Below are positions 1-10,500 of a stretch of 64,000 nt of DNA, piece by piece. This DNA comes from Pristionchus mayeri (Eukaryota > Nematoda > Chromadorea > Rhabditida > Neodiplogasteridae). The notes below the pieces were generated by a model that was not told where the DNA came from, did no database searches, and saw only the letters and a program-made list of their open reading frames with translations. The stretch spans positions 50,089,257 to 50,153,256 of the forward strand of contig BTRK01000006.1 of the NCBI GenBank assembly GCA_036245805.1. The letters run 5' to 3'. A program made the position numbers and the translations under genes. The first letter of the stretch is position 1. Every line of letters begins with the position of its first letter.

Positions 1-1
1 G

Positions 2-115
2 CAGAGAAGGACTGCTTGGTATGCTGAAAAAGAAGGCCGCTGTGCTTCCGGTATCAGTTTGGCAGACAAATGTTATCTCGATTGCTCCAGCTATTACTAC
101 TGTTTAATGAAATAA
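2..115 (+). CDS. C-terminal end of a small Cys-rich protein (5' part outside window)
   Basis: An open frame runs from the window edge to a TAA at 113-115 and gives about 37 residues with four cysteines, ending ...KCYLDCSSYYYCLMK. The first bases (gcag) could be a splice acceptor, so this may be one last exon. An AATAAA at 111-116 overlaps the stop codon and could be the poly(A) signal. The family is not recognised. A short secreted Cys-rich peptide is possible, but the signal peptide, if any, is outside the window. Confidence is low because the stretch is short. Confidence 0.35.
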   Translation, partial: QRRTAWYAEKEGRCASGISLADKCYLDCSSYYYCLMK

Positions 116-840
116 AACGCGCGGATAGGATGGCTTTTCAATCGACCAATTTGCAGATGATAGTGCTGATTACTATGTTAATGAAAGTGTTAATTAGTTG
201 CTGAAAAATCATATTTATTAAACGCGCTATCTATACCTATATATAAAGCGCTGTGTCCGTACGACTGTTCGGATTGCGAAACGATTACGAAATTTGGAGG
301 GAGAGAGATCGCGCGTCAACAAGTTTCGAAACGAGTGATTGCGATACCTACTCCGCTAGGACGGGGCCCCCGCCGAAGGCGGGGGGCAGCCGGACTAGTT
401 TAACATAAATCAGTGATAATGATTGGACTAAAATGTTGAGAATGATCACATGATGAGAACAAATTGAGATTTTTGACATTTCATGCTAGTGGCAGTGATG
501 ATGAAAAGTTGCAGCTGATCGACTGACTCATTTTATCAAGGAAGGCATGCAAATATACAAAATTAGTTACTGAAAGACACGAAATACAACACTGACTAAT
601 CAGTCCAGTAGGCGAGAAGCGAGTTTCTCCAACAACCGATTCAACAGCTGAAAAGGTCACAGTGAGAGAGTGAAATTGAGCAAAAAAATCGCCATGCCAC
701 GCAAATGAGGTTTCCCTTCATTGACACGCTAATGAAAATGACAAATGGCTGTCGTTGGGCTGATTATGAATTTTATCTTATAGAAAAGTAAAAAAGTTTT
801 ACATAAAAAAAAACTTGAAATCAAGCGCTGACTAGCTCGC
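116..840. other. Intergenic stretch, no gene seen
   Basis: The sequence is AT-rich with no open frame that has splice-compatible neighbours. It holds one GC-rich hairpin (listed separately) and otherwise nothing I can name. Confidence 0.5.
367..385. other. Short perfect GC hairpin
   Basis: CCCCCGCC at 367-374 pairs perfectly with GGCGGGGG at 378-385 across a GAA loop, in otherwise AT-rich DNA. It lies about 250 bp downstream of the truncated plus-strand gene. It could be a structured RNA piece or a mobile-element remnant; no function is shown. Confidence 0.4.
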
Positions 841-1762
841 TCAGCCACGAGGCACGTGCACCTCCTTGCCCTTGTTCTTGTCCTCATTGGACTCGTCATT
901 GTTCTTCTTCCTATCCTCTCGTTCCTTCGACTCGTCCTTGTCCTTGTTCTTGTCAGATCCTCGCTTCTCCTCGCTCTCCTCCTTCTTCTTGTCCTTCTCT
1001 TCGCTGTCCTCACGCTGGTTCTACAAAATATGGTAAAATTTCAAGAAATGCTAATTGATTTAGAGAACTGCCTGTTTAGTAGAGACAACACACGACAGTG
1101 AATGTAAAAACCTAAATGTTCAGCACAAGTTCACCTTTCTCCTATCATTCTTATCCTTCTTGTTGTCCTCATCACTGTGGCTGTTCTTTTTCGAGTGGTT
1201 GTCCTTCTTCTTGTCATCTTGGTTCTTATCCTCATCCTTTTCGTCTTCCTCGTCTTCATCGTCTTTGTGATTCTGCAATTTTACTTTTTATAATATTTTA
1301 AAACGTGATGAAATGGTTGTATTTGGTCATAAAATGCAAATGGAATATGAATTAGTTATGTTTCAATCAAATTATACATGTTTTCGCACCTTTCTATGGT
1401 GCTTTCCTCGTCTTCCGTGCTTATGATGACGTCTGTGACCATGCTTCTTGTGCGAGCTATCCGAGCTGTCCGAGCTGCTGCTGCTCCTCTGAAATGTTCT
1501 ATTCTCAAAAAGAGCAAAAACGTGCCACCCCGATGCGGGGCTCGAACCCGCGACAGCCAGATTAAGAGTCTGGTGCTCTACCGACTGAGCTAACCGGGCA
1601 CTGGTTAGGAATCTCAAATATTGACAGATGTACCCATTGTCTCTCGATTAGTTGAAACTCGTTAAAACGTACCTTCACTCTGCAGTCTGCGCTGCCATCT
1701 TTGCAGTGGTGGAGAGCACTCGCGAGAGCGCAGAACACAATGAGAGGGATGATAAGGCGCAT
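841..1762 (-). CDS. Secreted Lys/Asp/Glu/Ser-rich low-complexity protein, 168 aa
   Basis: Four exons join in frame: 1762-1673, 1488-1390, 1272-1135 and 1020-841, all phase 0. The start ATG opens a clear signal peptide (MRLIIPLIVFCALASA). The mature chain is a short Cys-containing start, then a Ser run with His/Lys/Arg, then a long Lys/Asp/Glu/Asn/Ser tract ending KEVHVPRG. There is no globular domain. Three cysteines (one in the signal peptide) lie in exon 1. The composition suggests an extracellular polyelectrolyte, for example a mineral-binding or cuticle/mucus component, but this is inference. A splice acceptor lies one base before the ATG, suggesting spliced-leader trans-splicing. Intron 1 contains a tRNA-Lys gene on the same strand. 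Neighbours on the same strand are also secreted low-complexity proteins. Confidence 0.75.
1527..1599 (-). tRNA. tRNA-Lys(CUU), inside an intron
   Basis: This is a 73-nt cloverleaf on the minus strand. It has an A box (TAGCTCAGTCGG), a B box (GGTTCGAGCCC) and anticodon CTT at tRNA position 34 (window 1564-1566). T-arm and anticodon stems pair. The acceptor stem pairs at 2-71 to 7-66, but the terminal pair is G1:G72, a mismatch absent from the second copy at 2389. A T run (1516-1520 on the plus strand as A5) serves as Pol III terminator. It lies in intron 1 of the secreted Lys/Asp-rich gene, same orientation. It may be functional or a recently decayed copy. Confidence 0.9.
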
Positions 1763-1974
1763 TCTGAATATTTATTGAAATAAAGAAAATTTAAGTAAAA
1801 AACGAGAGAACTGCATTTTCCCTTTATACAGAGAGAGAGTTCATAGTGTGAAGAAACCGTATTATTGTTTCTCAAACATTCTGAATAGATCGAATGGCTC
1901 AAGGGAAAAGGCGAAAGACAGTGGAAGGTTAGGAACGGAACTGCCATCGAAGATCGCTGCTATCCAGCTTTATA
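1763..1974 (-). promoter_or_regulatory. Candidate promoter and trans-splice acceptor
   Basis: TATAAA on the minus strand at 1974-1969 lies about 205 bp before the ATG at 1762. A splice acceptor (TATTCAG) ends one base before the ATG. No good donor is visible between them, so an outron with spliced-leader trans-splicing fits best. The Gly-rich gene at 3924 has the same layout. A second TATAAA at 1828-1823 is too close to the acceptor to be the likely promoter. Confidence 0.45.
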
Positions 1975-2388
1975 CGGGATGGCGACTGGTTCTCGACCAC
2001 CTTTGCGGAGCTTGACAACATCAGGTACAGCACTACCGACACGCAGAGCTAACTAGTCACGCCTTGAGAATCGCAAAAGGATCAACGATTGGTGATTTTG
2101 TTCACTTTTCTTGGGCGTGCGTGTACATGTTACCTTGTACATTGCTCTCAACTATTTCACCAACTGTTGTTTTCGTATCTCATTCATCGTTAAGCTCACA
2201 GATAATTCTGAAATTCTTTCTCGGATTTCTTGTAATCGGCGGACATTGAAGCAGTCAAGCTCGATTTTTAATATTTCAAAAAAATAATACGATTCATACC
2301 GAGTATTCCCAAAAAGTCTAGTTTCAATGGGTTTACGAAAGGATTTGAGAATGATAAAATATCTTTACAAATTCAGCAAAAACGTGCC
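1975..2388. other. Intergenic, nothing recognised
   Basis: An open plus-strand frame at 2064-2249 has no splice partners or codon bias and is probably chance. I see nothing else. Confidence 0.4.
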
Positions 2389-2461
2389 AGCCCGATGCGG
2401 GGCTCGAACCCGCGACAGCCAGATTAAGAGTCTGGTGCTCTACCGACTGAGCTAACCGGGC
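2389..2461 (-). tRNA. tRNA-Lys(CUU), canonical copy
   Basis: This 73-nt tRNA on the minus strand is identical to the copy at 1527-1599 except that base 72 is C, so the acceptor stem pairs fully (G1:C72). The anticodon CTT is at 2426-2428 and the discriminator is T. It is followed by a T5 terminator (A run at 2378-2382 on the plus strand). Immediate flanks are shared with the first copy for about 15 bp on the 3' side (AGCAAAAACGTGCC on the plus strand), showing a local duplication. Confidence 0.95.
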
Positions 2462-2964
2462 ACAGGAACTTTTCTTAGATATTGACAGACGCTACTTTTG
2501 CGTGTCCCTCCATCACACAATTCCCGCAATTGTCCACTGTTCATTGTCCACTGCATAAACAATGCCTTCAGCAATGCAATTTTGAGAGAAGATTATTCTT
2601 GTGATCAGATATGTGTGTGTAATTCTCGTGTTTGCTCAATTTTGCGCACTCTGACTGTAACTTGCACTTGCTGCGGACTTTACGTACCACATCGGACTTT
2701 ATTGCCATGATGATAAGAATGTACAAACAATGAGTGTCTCTTCTTGCTGATACGAGTGACCCGTAGAAGGGACGGAAAATGATTAGATAGAGCGAGCGAA
2801 GAGGGATCCTGCAATGGGCGCATTAGCGTTTGAGAAATGATAGCATGATATATTTGTTCTTTGCACTCTATTGATCTTCAAGTGAGAATTCACTATCTTT
2901 TCATAAAAGACAAACAAAATGAGCAATATATTAATGAAGTAACAAAGCACAACAATAGTACCGT
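2462..2964. other. Intergenic between tRNA and Gly-rich gene
   Basis: No exon is seen. The right part is the 3' flank of the Gly-rich gene. An AATAAA-like string overlaps that gene's stop codon at 2963-2969. Confidence 0.4.
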
Positions 2965-3924
2965 TTATTTCTTTCCGAATCCGCTGTCGGTTCCACCGAA
3001 CGAGGGAGGCGCAGGAGCGCCCGAGCCTCCCTGACTTCCCCATCCTCCGTTTCCTCCCTGACCTCCGGATCCTCCCCATCCACCCTGTCCTCCCTGTCCT
3101 CCATCACTGCCCCATCCTCCCTGTCCGCCTTGGCCTCCCGGAGATCCTCCGAATCCGCCCTGTCCTCCTCGTCCTCCTCCTCTTCCACCGCCCTGTCCAC
3201 CGGATCCTCCCCATCCACCTTGACCTCCTCCGTTTCCTCCGTTTCCTCCCCATCCGCCCTGGCCTCCTTGTCCACCATCGCTTCCCCAGCCTCCTTGTCC
3301 TCCTCCGTTGCCTCCTCTTCCTCCGCCCTGTCCTCCTCTTCCACCTCCTCTTCCTCCTCCTTGTCCTCCTCCATTTCCGCCCCATCCTCCACCGTTCTGG
3401 TTGTCCGATCCCCATCCTCCGCCGCTGCCTCCGTTTCCTCCCCATCCACCTCCATTCTGGTTTCCTCCATTGCCACCTCGTCCTCCTCCTCGCCCTCCTC
3501 CTCGCCCTCCACCCTGGTTATCCGAGCCCCATCCGCCTCCGTTGCCTCCATCATTGTTTCCACGACCTCCACCGTTGTTGCTTCCCCAGTCGTCACGGTT
3601 GCCCCATCCTCCGTGCTGCAAAAATGTATTGGTCACGCGACGAACCAATTAGCTGCTGTGAGCAAATAAAGAAGGAAACTTTCTCACTCCATGATTGTGT
3701 CGGCCCCAGCCTCCCCATCCTCCCCTATCCCACCACCTGGATCCGCTGCCTGGGCTGTTCCACCAGTTGCCTCCTGAAAATGAACGACTAAATGGGTAAG
3801 TAGAGGCGACAAATTTTCTGGAAATCAATGAAAAGTTTTGAACGATAAATGATACAAAATTACCTCCTCCCCACTGCGCTAGCGCCACTCCGAGAACCGC
3901 TAATAAGAGGAACGTCGTGCGCAT
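2965..3924 (-). CDS. Secreted glycine-rich repeat protein, 265 aa
   Basis: Three exons join in frame: 3924-3864, 3773-3688 and 3615-2965. The start ATG gives a typical signal peptide (MRTTFLLLAVLGVALA) followed by QWGGG. The mature protein is almost entirely Gly with Trp, Arg, Gln, Asn, Ser and Asp in repeats such as GGQGGWGG, GGGRGG and GGWGSD, ending SGFGKK. There are no cysteines. Secreted Gly-rich proteins in nematodes include cuticle/surface proteins and epidermal antimicrobial-type peptides; the Gly-Trp repeats are compatible with either, and RGG-like units also allow nucleic-acid or glycan contact. Other frames over the repeat stay open only because of composition. A splice acceptor (TTTTCCAG) ends one base before the ATG. 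Confidence 0.8.
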
Positions 3925-4117
3925 CCTGGAAAATCAAGTTAAAAATGCAAACAAAGTAGTGAAACATCGAGAAAATAGGTGCAAAATAGCGAAGAGGAAG
4001 TAGAAGAGAACGCGGGGGTGTTCGCAATCAATGCATTGCATGAACTGCGAAACGGCTAGAGAGGGGAAGATGAGAAGGGAAAGTTGAGCAGTGACCGCTC
4101 GGAGTTCGGCTTATATG
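3925..4117 (-). promoter_or_regulatory. Candidate promoter and trans-splice acceptor
   Basis: CATATAAG on the minus strand at 4117-4110 is a TATA-like box about 190 bp before the ATG at 3924. TTTTCCAG followed by one G directly precedes the ATG, with a T-rich tract before it and no evident donor in between. This fits an outron and spliced-leader addition. Confidence 0.4.
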
Positions 4118-4569
4118 GCCAACAAACTCGGCGAGCGCGATATCGATCCCCCTTGAGCAACTGCCACTTAGACGAACTTCCTCTCAATGAGTAAGTGAAT
4201 AAATGAGTCAACGGCTTTTATATGCCGAAGAACGCTGAACTTTTGATCTTTAGGGAGCAAGAAAACAGCTTAGACGTTCAGTTTAATCATTGTAATCTTT
4301 GTGAATACACAGTTCTCGGATTCTAGGGAGTAGTCCTCGTTTTCTTGGTTGAGTACACATAACTCGGGAGCAAAATTGCACTTCATTTATCGTGTTCTAT
4401 GACAAAGAGAGCGTGTGTAAGGTCAATACTGAACTCGTATCGGGAAGAGATTATGAATGTATAAATGCTTATTAGATTATTAGAAGCGGAGTACAGCGAT
4501 ACAAGCACCTATAAATGAGCAAAAGACTAGCACAAGAAAGCTAGATGATCTTCAACTATAACTATTTGT
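4118..4569. other. Intergenic spacer
   Basis: It lies between the Gly-rich gene and the stop of the large secreted gene. A second TATA-like string (CATATAAAAG on the minus strand near 4214-4223) is present. No exons are seen. Confidence 0.4.
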
Positions 4570-7500
4570 TCATTTCCCGAAGAAGTTGAGATTGGCTTCC
4601 TCAGTGTTCTTCTCGACCTCGCTAAAGTCTACGGCGGGTCCACGACCACCTCCGAATCCTCCTCCTGGAATGAATACGTTAATTGCTAACAGATCGGTTA
4701 AAAATCCAAGTTGAGAACCGATTGGAAGAGCACCAAAAAGTACCATAATCCAGTTTGGGCAAAATACGGTACAAGGGGCGCATTAACGTTCATACCGTCT
4801 TTACTTAATCAAGATATAGCGAGTTCAACCAACCTCCTCCTCCAAATCCGCCTCCAAACCCGATCTCGTTAGGCGGGGGAGTGAACTCCAGCGTTGCCGG
4901 TTGAATCACCGCCGAGTTCTCGTTATTCTTCGCCTTCTTTGCCTTTTTCTTCTTGTTCTTTCTCTTCTTCTTCGGCTTATCCTCCTGCTAGAAAAATATT
5001 TAAGTCATGTTTGATAGCTCTATTCACTGTACAGCATCTAAATCGGTTGATGTTTTATGTGGAATGAAGAGCTCAATTCGAATTTCGAACTCTGCACAGC
5101 ACCTCGGGCTTGGGTTCCTCCTTCTTTGGCGACGGGGCCTCACTCAATCCGAACCCGGTACCACTCTTTCCGAATGAGCTCATATCGATTTGTGGAGGCG
5201 GCGCAGATCCGCCCATCATTACACCTACAAGAGTTTTTTCTTCGAAAATTTCATGACTTCTTCCTATCATGTTGTAGTCTTTGTTCTATCGGGTGCTAGA
5301 GTGAAAGATCGTTCGCAGTTCTCGAATTTCCTCATTCGCTCAGCGAAACTGGTCACAAATCAAGTTCGCTCTTTCGCTCTCTCTAAGCTACTTTTTCAAG
5401 TGAAAGATGGGTGGTTGAGTTCGAGAAACGATACCACGCGCTCTTCATCCTACACACTCTCTAGACCGGTCCATCAGCGAGATAGTGTGCAGAATGAAGA
5501 GAGCGTGGCATCGTTTCTCGAACTCTAATGGGTGGAATGATCACCGCTGTCCCCATCGAATGTCGAGGCGACGCCGTGCTGTCCCTTCTCGTAGCCAGTA
5601 TCCTTGCCTGAAAATGTAAAAGTGAACTTCTTCAGGGTCTCTAATATACTATTCTCAGGAGATGCTTAATGATCTTAGAGATAGTGTGAGATTCTTAGTG
5701 CTCACCGTTGAACTCCTTCATTTTCTTCTTGAACGCCTTCTTCTCCTCACTCATCAGTCGCATTCCAGTGCCGCTTGGATCGAATCTGGATTAAATACTA
5801 AAAGTATTTACATTTATAAATATTTTAGCCTATTTGAGTATAAAAACAGAAATGTAAGATGGTCTGCCCCCACTACCACCAATCGATAAGAGCTCCACCG
5901 CCAGGTTTGTGAATAACGATCTAATGCTAAATTCAAAATGACTCACCCCGGTGGCGCTGCCCCGAACAGATTCGACTCGGGCGGTGGTCCGTCCGGCCTC
6001 GTTCTCGTCATTCCCGAGCCATTGTCCAGACCGCTGTCCGAATTGTCAGGTGCGCCTCCACTGAAGGGATTAGGTCCAGACGGCTTCGTGTGCGTCAGTC
6101 CCGAGTCTGAGCTGTCGAAGCCAGGTGGTGCTCCACCGAATAAATTCGACCCGGGAGTGGATCCAGAAGGCTTGGTTCTTGTGAGTCCTGAGTCTTCTCC
6201 AGCTGGTGAGATGCCGAATCCGCCGCCGTTAGGCGGGAAGGCTCCTTGAGGAGGTTGCTTGAGATAGGCGCCAGAATCATCGATAAATCGAGAACGATCG
6301 TTCGAGATGGGAACGAACCCTGAAGCGGACTCATAAAAGGGGCTAATTCATAATGTGGGCTGAGATATGACAACATCTCAGTTGTAAAAATGTTCACGTG
6401 AAAAAAGTGTAAAGCAGTTAATAGGAAAAGTCATACCAGCGTCATCAGGATCGGCGGTTATGAAGGTATTGGGCTTGGAAGATTCATGGTACCCGTCCAC
6501 TACCATGGGTACAGGGTGGCCGTTCTGGTCGAGCAGCAGGGGCAGGTTAGCGACGCCGTTCTTGCCTAAATTTCCATTGTTTTTGTTTTGACACATTTTT
6601 TCTTTATCAAAACATAATGGTATATCAAGCGTTCGAACCGGTATAGATGGGAGGCAGCACTTTGGGCGCATACTTCGCAGCGATCTGCTTCAATAGGGCC
6701 TCGGGTACGGGAGGAGGAGGCGGGGGTCGGGGAGGCCTGGGCACCCGACCCTGAAGATGGACATTGCAGTCTTCACAAAAATTTAGTGTGAATCACTCAC
6801 CTTGTAGTTCCTCGGGGGAGGCGGTGGTGGCGGAGGTGGGGGCGGCGGAGGAGGTGGGGGAGGAGGAGGAGGCGCGACGAGAGGCACTCCCTGGATGAAT
6901 GAAGGGGTTGCGGGCTGGCTGGGAACGGCCTGAAAATTTATTAATACGTGGTTGTCTGTAGAATCAATGATGGTTACAAAAGGATAAACAAGAACCTCTT
7001 GCGTGAAGGCTGGAAGCAGATTGCCGTTGAGGTCCACCTGCTGGGTTCTCATCGCGGCTTCGGCATTGCGTCGCTGCAGCTCGCGTGCTGCCTCCTCCTG
7101 CGAATGCCATTTACTTGACAGTCTCGTTCCAGCCCTTATCATGTATTTTGTTTCCTGTGCACTTGCGTTGTTATAATAAGTATGTCTGTCTAGTGAATTC
7201 AAGAATTACCATATTTTCTATGAAATTTCGAGACTACAAAACCTGTTGCTGCTGCAGCTGCCTCGCGCTCTGCGCCGCCTTGGCCTGCGCGACCCTCGCC
7301 ATCAGCGAGTCACCGGAAGCGTCTTGCTGCCGCTGGTACGCGCCCGGATTGAGGATCTCCCTCGCGATCTGCGATCCGAATCCGATCAGAGACTGCTCGT
7401 TAGTTGGCTGCTGCTGCAGTACGCCTGAGGAGGGAATGGAGTTTTTTTTCCTAGTTTGTTTGTGATCTTGTTTGAATTCTTTTACGATACTTTTTTACCA

Positions 7501-10500
7501 TTACCTTGTGAAATTTTCAAGCATTTTTCCTATTTCGGTCGACTTTGAATGCGTCTTCATGATGTTTTCAGAAATTGGTATAGTGTTCGAAATCACTTTG
7601 CAACCTACCACTAGGCGCCTGGTCCTGGCTGTAGGTTGGAGCGCCTCTCGCTCTAGCTCCTGCTGCTCCCTGCGCTCCGGCGAGCTGCAGCAGCAGCGGG
7701 GAAATCGAGTCGACGATTCCAGCGATAGGAGCGATCACGTTAGAAATCTGCGGGTCGGACTTCGAGTTGGCATTGGCCTGAAACATTGACTTTTTCTCAT
7801 AAATAATGTCTCAGAAGCAACGACAATCAGAGCAGAAAAGCAAGGATGTGAGAGCGCACATTGAGATTGTAGACAGTCGAAGGCGACGACGAAGCTGCCA
7901 AGTCTGAGAGTCCGGTAGAAGTTTCCACGTCATCTTCTTGCACCTGTAAACACTCCCCTTGACACGCCGCCCTCACCGTAAAAACCCGATCAAAATAGTT
8001 TAGCCGACACTATACATTGAAATTCAACATCAAATATTTTTAACAAAAAGTTATCAGAAAAAAGCGCTTACAAATCCACTGGCTCGGCCCTCCTGGACAA
8101 TTCCGGGACCGTCGTCTTCTTCCGATTCCTCTTCTTCTTCGTCCTTCTCTTCCTCTTCTTGCTCTCGTTGCTGCTTTCGCCTTCGCTGTTCTGCAAGAAA
8201 ATCTACATTTTACGCTTCCTCAAATTCAAGTAATACTGTCGGCATTTTCGAAATATGAGAGGACATGTAGGGAATTCAAATGAGAAAGATCAAGAAGGCA
8301 AACCGTACCTTTCCTCTTCCTCTCCACTTCTCTCGCCTTCTCCGTCAGCTCGGCCAACTCCTTCTGTCTCTTCTCTTCATCTTCCTCCGCTTTCTTCGTC
8401 AGCTCCTCAATCTCCTTCTTCTTCTCCTCGATCTTCTTGTACTCCTCGATAGGCAGATCGTCCGTGATCGCATTGTCTTCACCATCGTACTGAAAATTGA
8501 ATTATTTCAAAAGCATATCAAAATTAAAATGTAAGTTACGAGGACCAAGACTGGCAACAAGGGAAAGTGTAGTCAAGGTCGAAGATCAATCCCAGAATGT
8601 CCTGAAATCTTATCGAGCCGATCATCCCCTCCCCATCATTAGAAAACAATAAAAACAAAAATAAATGTGAGTAAACTCCTACCTCAGCTTCAGGAATGGC
8701 CTTCTGCTCCACTTCCTCTGTAGTCGAGGTCTCGTCTCCCTCCTCACTCCTCTTCTTCGCCTTCTTCTCCTTCGTGCTTTGCTTTCTCTTCACTTCCTTC
8801 TTTGCCTCCTCAGGTTCATCTTCTCCAGTATCCTCAGTGCCGTCATCTTCGTTGATCACCTTCAGACGCGTGAGTCCGTCGTCGTTCTTCTGAAATCGGG
8901 TATCAACAATAATTATGAATGAAGATCACAGTTTCTTCTTGATGTTCTCAACCAGCCAAGATGAATATATTTCGAGGGAATACATTGAGCAAAGAGATCA
9001 GACGTTACAGAGGAATTTACGAACCTTCTTCGGCTTCTTTGTAGTGGTCGTAACTTCCTCCTCCTCCGAATCGGCCTCCCACACTTTGATTAGCTTGTAT
9101 CTCTGATCTTTCTCTGCCGACTTTTCAGTGGACTCCGCCGGTTGCTCAGTAGTGGTCATTCTCTGAAGGCACTTCTCTGCCAAATCCTCCGAAATCATGT
9201 TACAATATCCCAATGAATCAACAAATTCGATCAATAGCCATGAAAGGATATATAAAATACAATCATGCCGAGGCCGATGCATTTTCGCTGACCTTTCTCG
9301 TCGTTTTCGTAGTCGTGACGGGCGTCGTCTTCTCAGTCGTCGTGCTCACTTCGTACGTCATCTCCCGCGTCGTCGTCGTGAGTTCTTCCGTCGTCGTCGT
9401 TGTCGTAGATTCAGTGGTCGTTGTCGTCGTGCTAGTCGCGTCACTCTCCTTCTTCATCTCTTCGTATCGCTGCTGCTGCAGGGCTTCCTGGCGGGCCTGA
9501 ATCGATTGGTCAATGTAGAAATCTGATGAAATTGACAGGACGAATCATAATTGTCTAGTAGATGTGACATCAGAACGATGCTCGGTCAGCGAAAAATAAG
9601 ACTATCTCGAATAAGCAACAGGCCGAACCTTGATCTCGTGGAGTCTCTTCTCTTTTTCCTCTAGCAGTTTTCTCAGTCGATCCTCTGCCTCCTTCTTGCT
9701 CTCCTCCAGCTGCCTCTTCTTCACTTCTTCCTAAAAGTGGTAGTGATGATTTAGCAAGCAGTATCGTCCGGATATACTCTTAACATGGGAATCGAAAAAC
9801 ATGCTTTCTCTCATCTCTTCATGGACTAATATACAGAAACAGTTCTCATCGGCCCCCCTCAACAGCTTTCCTTGTTCGCTTACTCTCACCTCCGATTCTG
9901 TGACTGGAGCCGGCGTGGTGGTAGTCGTGGTCTTGGTAGTGGTAGTTGAAGCAGTTGTGGTGGTAGTGGTGGTAGTAGGAGCTGCTGTGGTAGTGGTCGA
10001 CGTGAAGGCTTCAGTGACCTCCGCACTCTCTCCCGATCCCTCCACTCCGCTACCCTCCACTAGCAGCTTCTCCTCCTCGAACTTCTCCCTTCTCTTTCTC
10101 TCACTCCACTCCTTCATCGCGTCGAATTGTCTGCAAATATGAATTATGAAGCAATTTCAACAGAATCGATTAAATCTACGGCAATTTTTCATATCCACTC
10201 ATTACTCTTGCGATCTCACTCCATCGGAATAAACAAAATGAATGAATGAATGAAAAATGCATCGTGTTTTACTGAAAACTAGTTCTTACTTGCTCAATCG
10301 CTCAGCCTCGACCTTCCACCTCCTCCTCTCCTCCTTCTCCTCCTCGGTGAAATCATCCCACTTGGCCGAATCCATGAGGAGGGCGGTCTGGATCTTCACC
10401 TGTGAATGGATTTCGTAAGATCATTGCATATTCCATTCAAAAGCATGGACTCGACGTCGCAATCCCCTCCCTCTCCTCAGCTTTGAAACGATGCCGTAAA

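Noticed and set aside
2931..3596. Long alternative frames over the Gly-rich exon (Glu/Ala/Asp-rich minus frame and Ser/Pro-rich plus frames)
   Set aside because: They are composition shadows of the GGN-codon repeat; only the Gly frame joins to a signal-peptide exon in phase.
8310..8500. Treating 8549-8627 as exon 14 of the large secreted gene
   Set aside because: It would end in phase 2 and put a stop in the next exon; direct joining of 8683 to 8489 keeps the frame and the segment matches a dispersed repeat.
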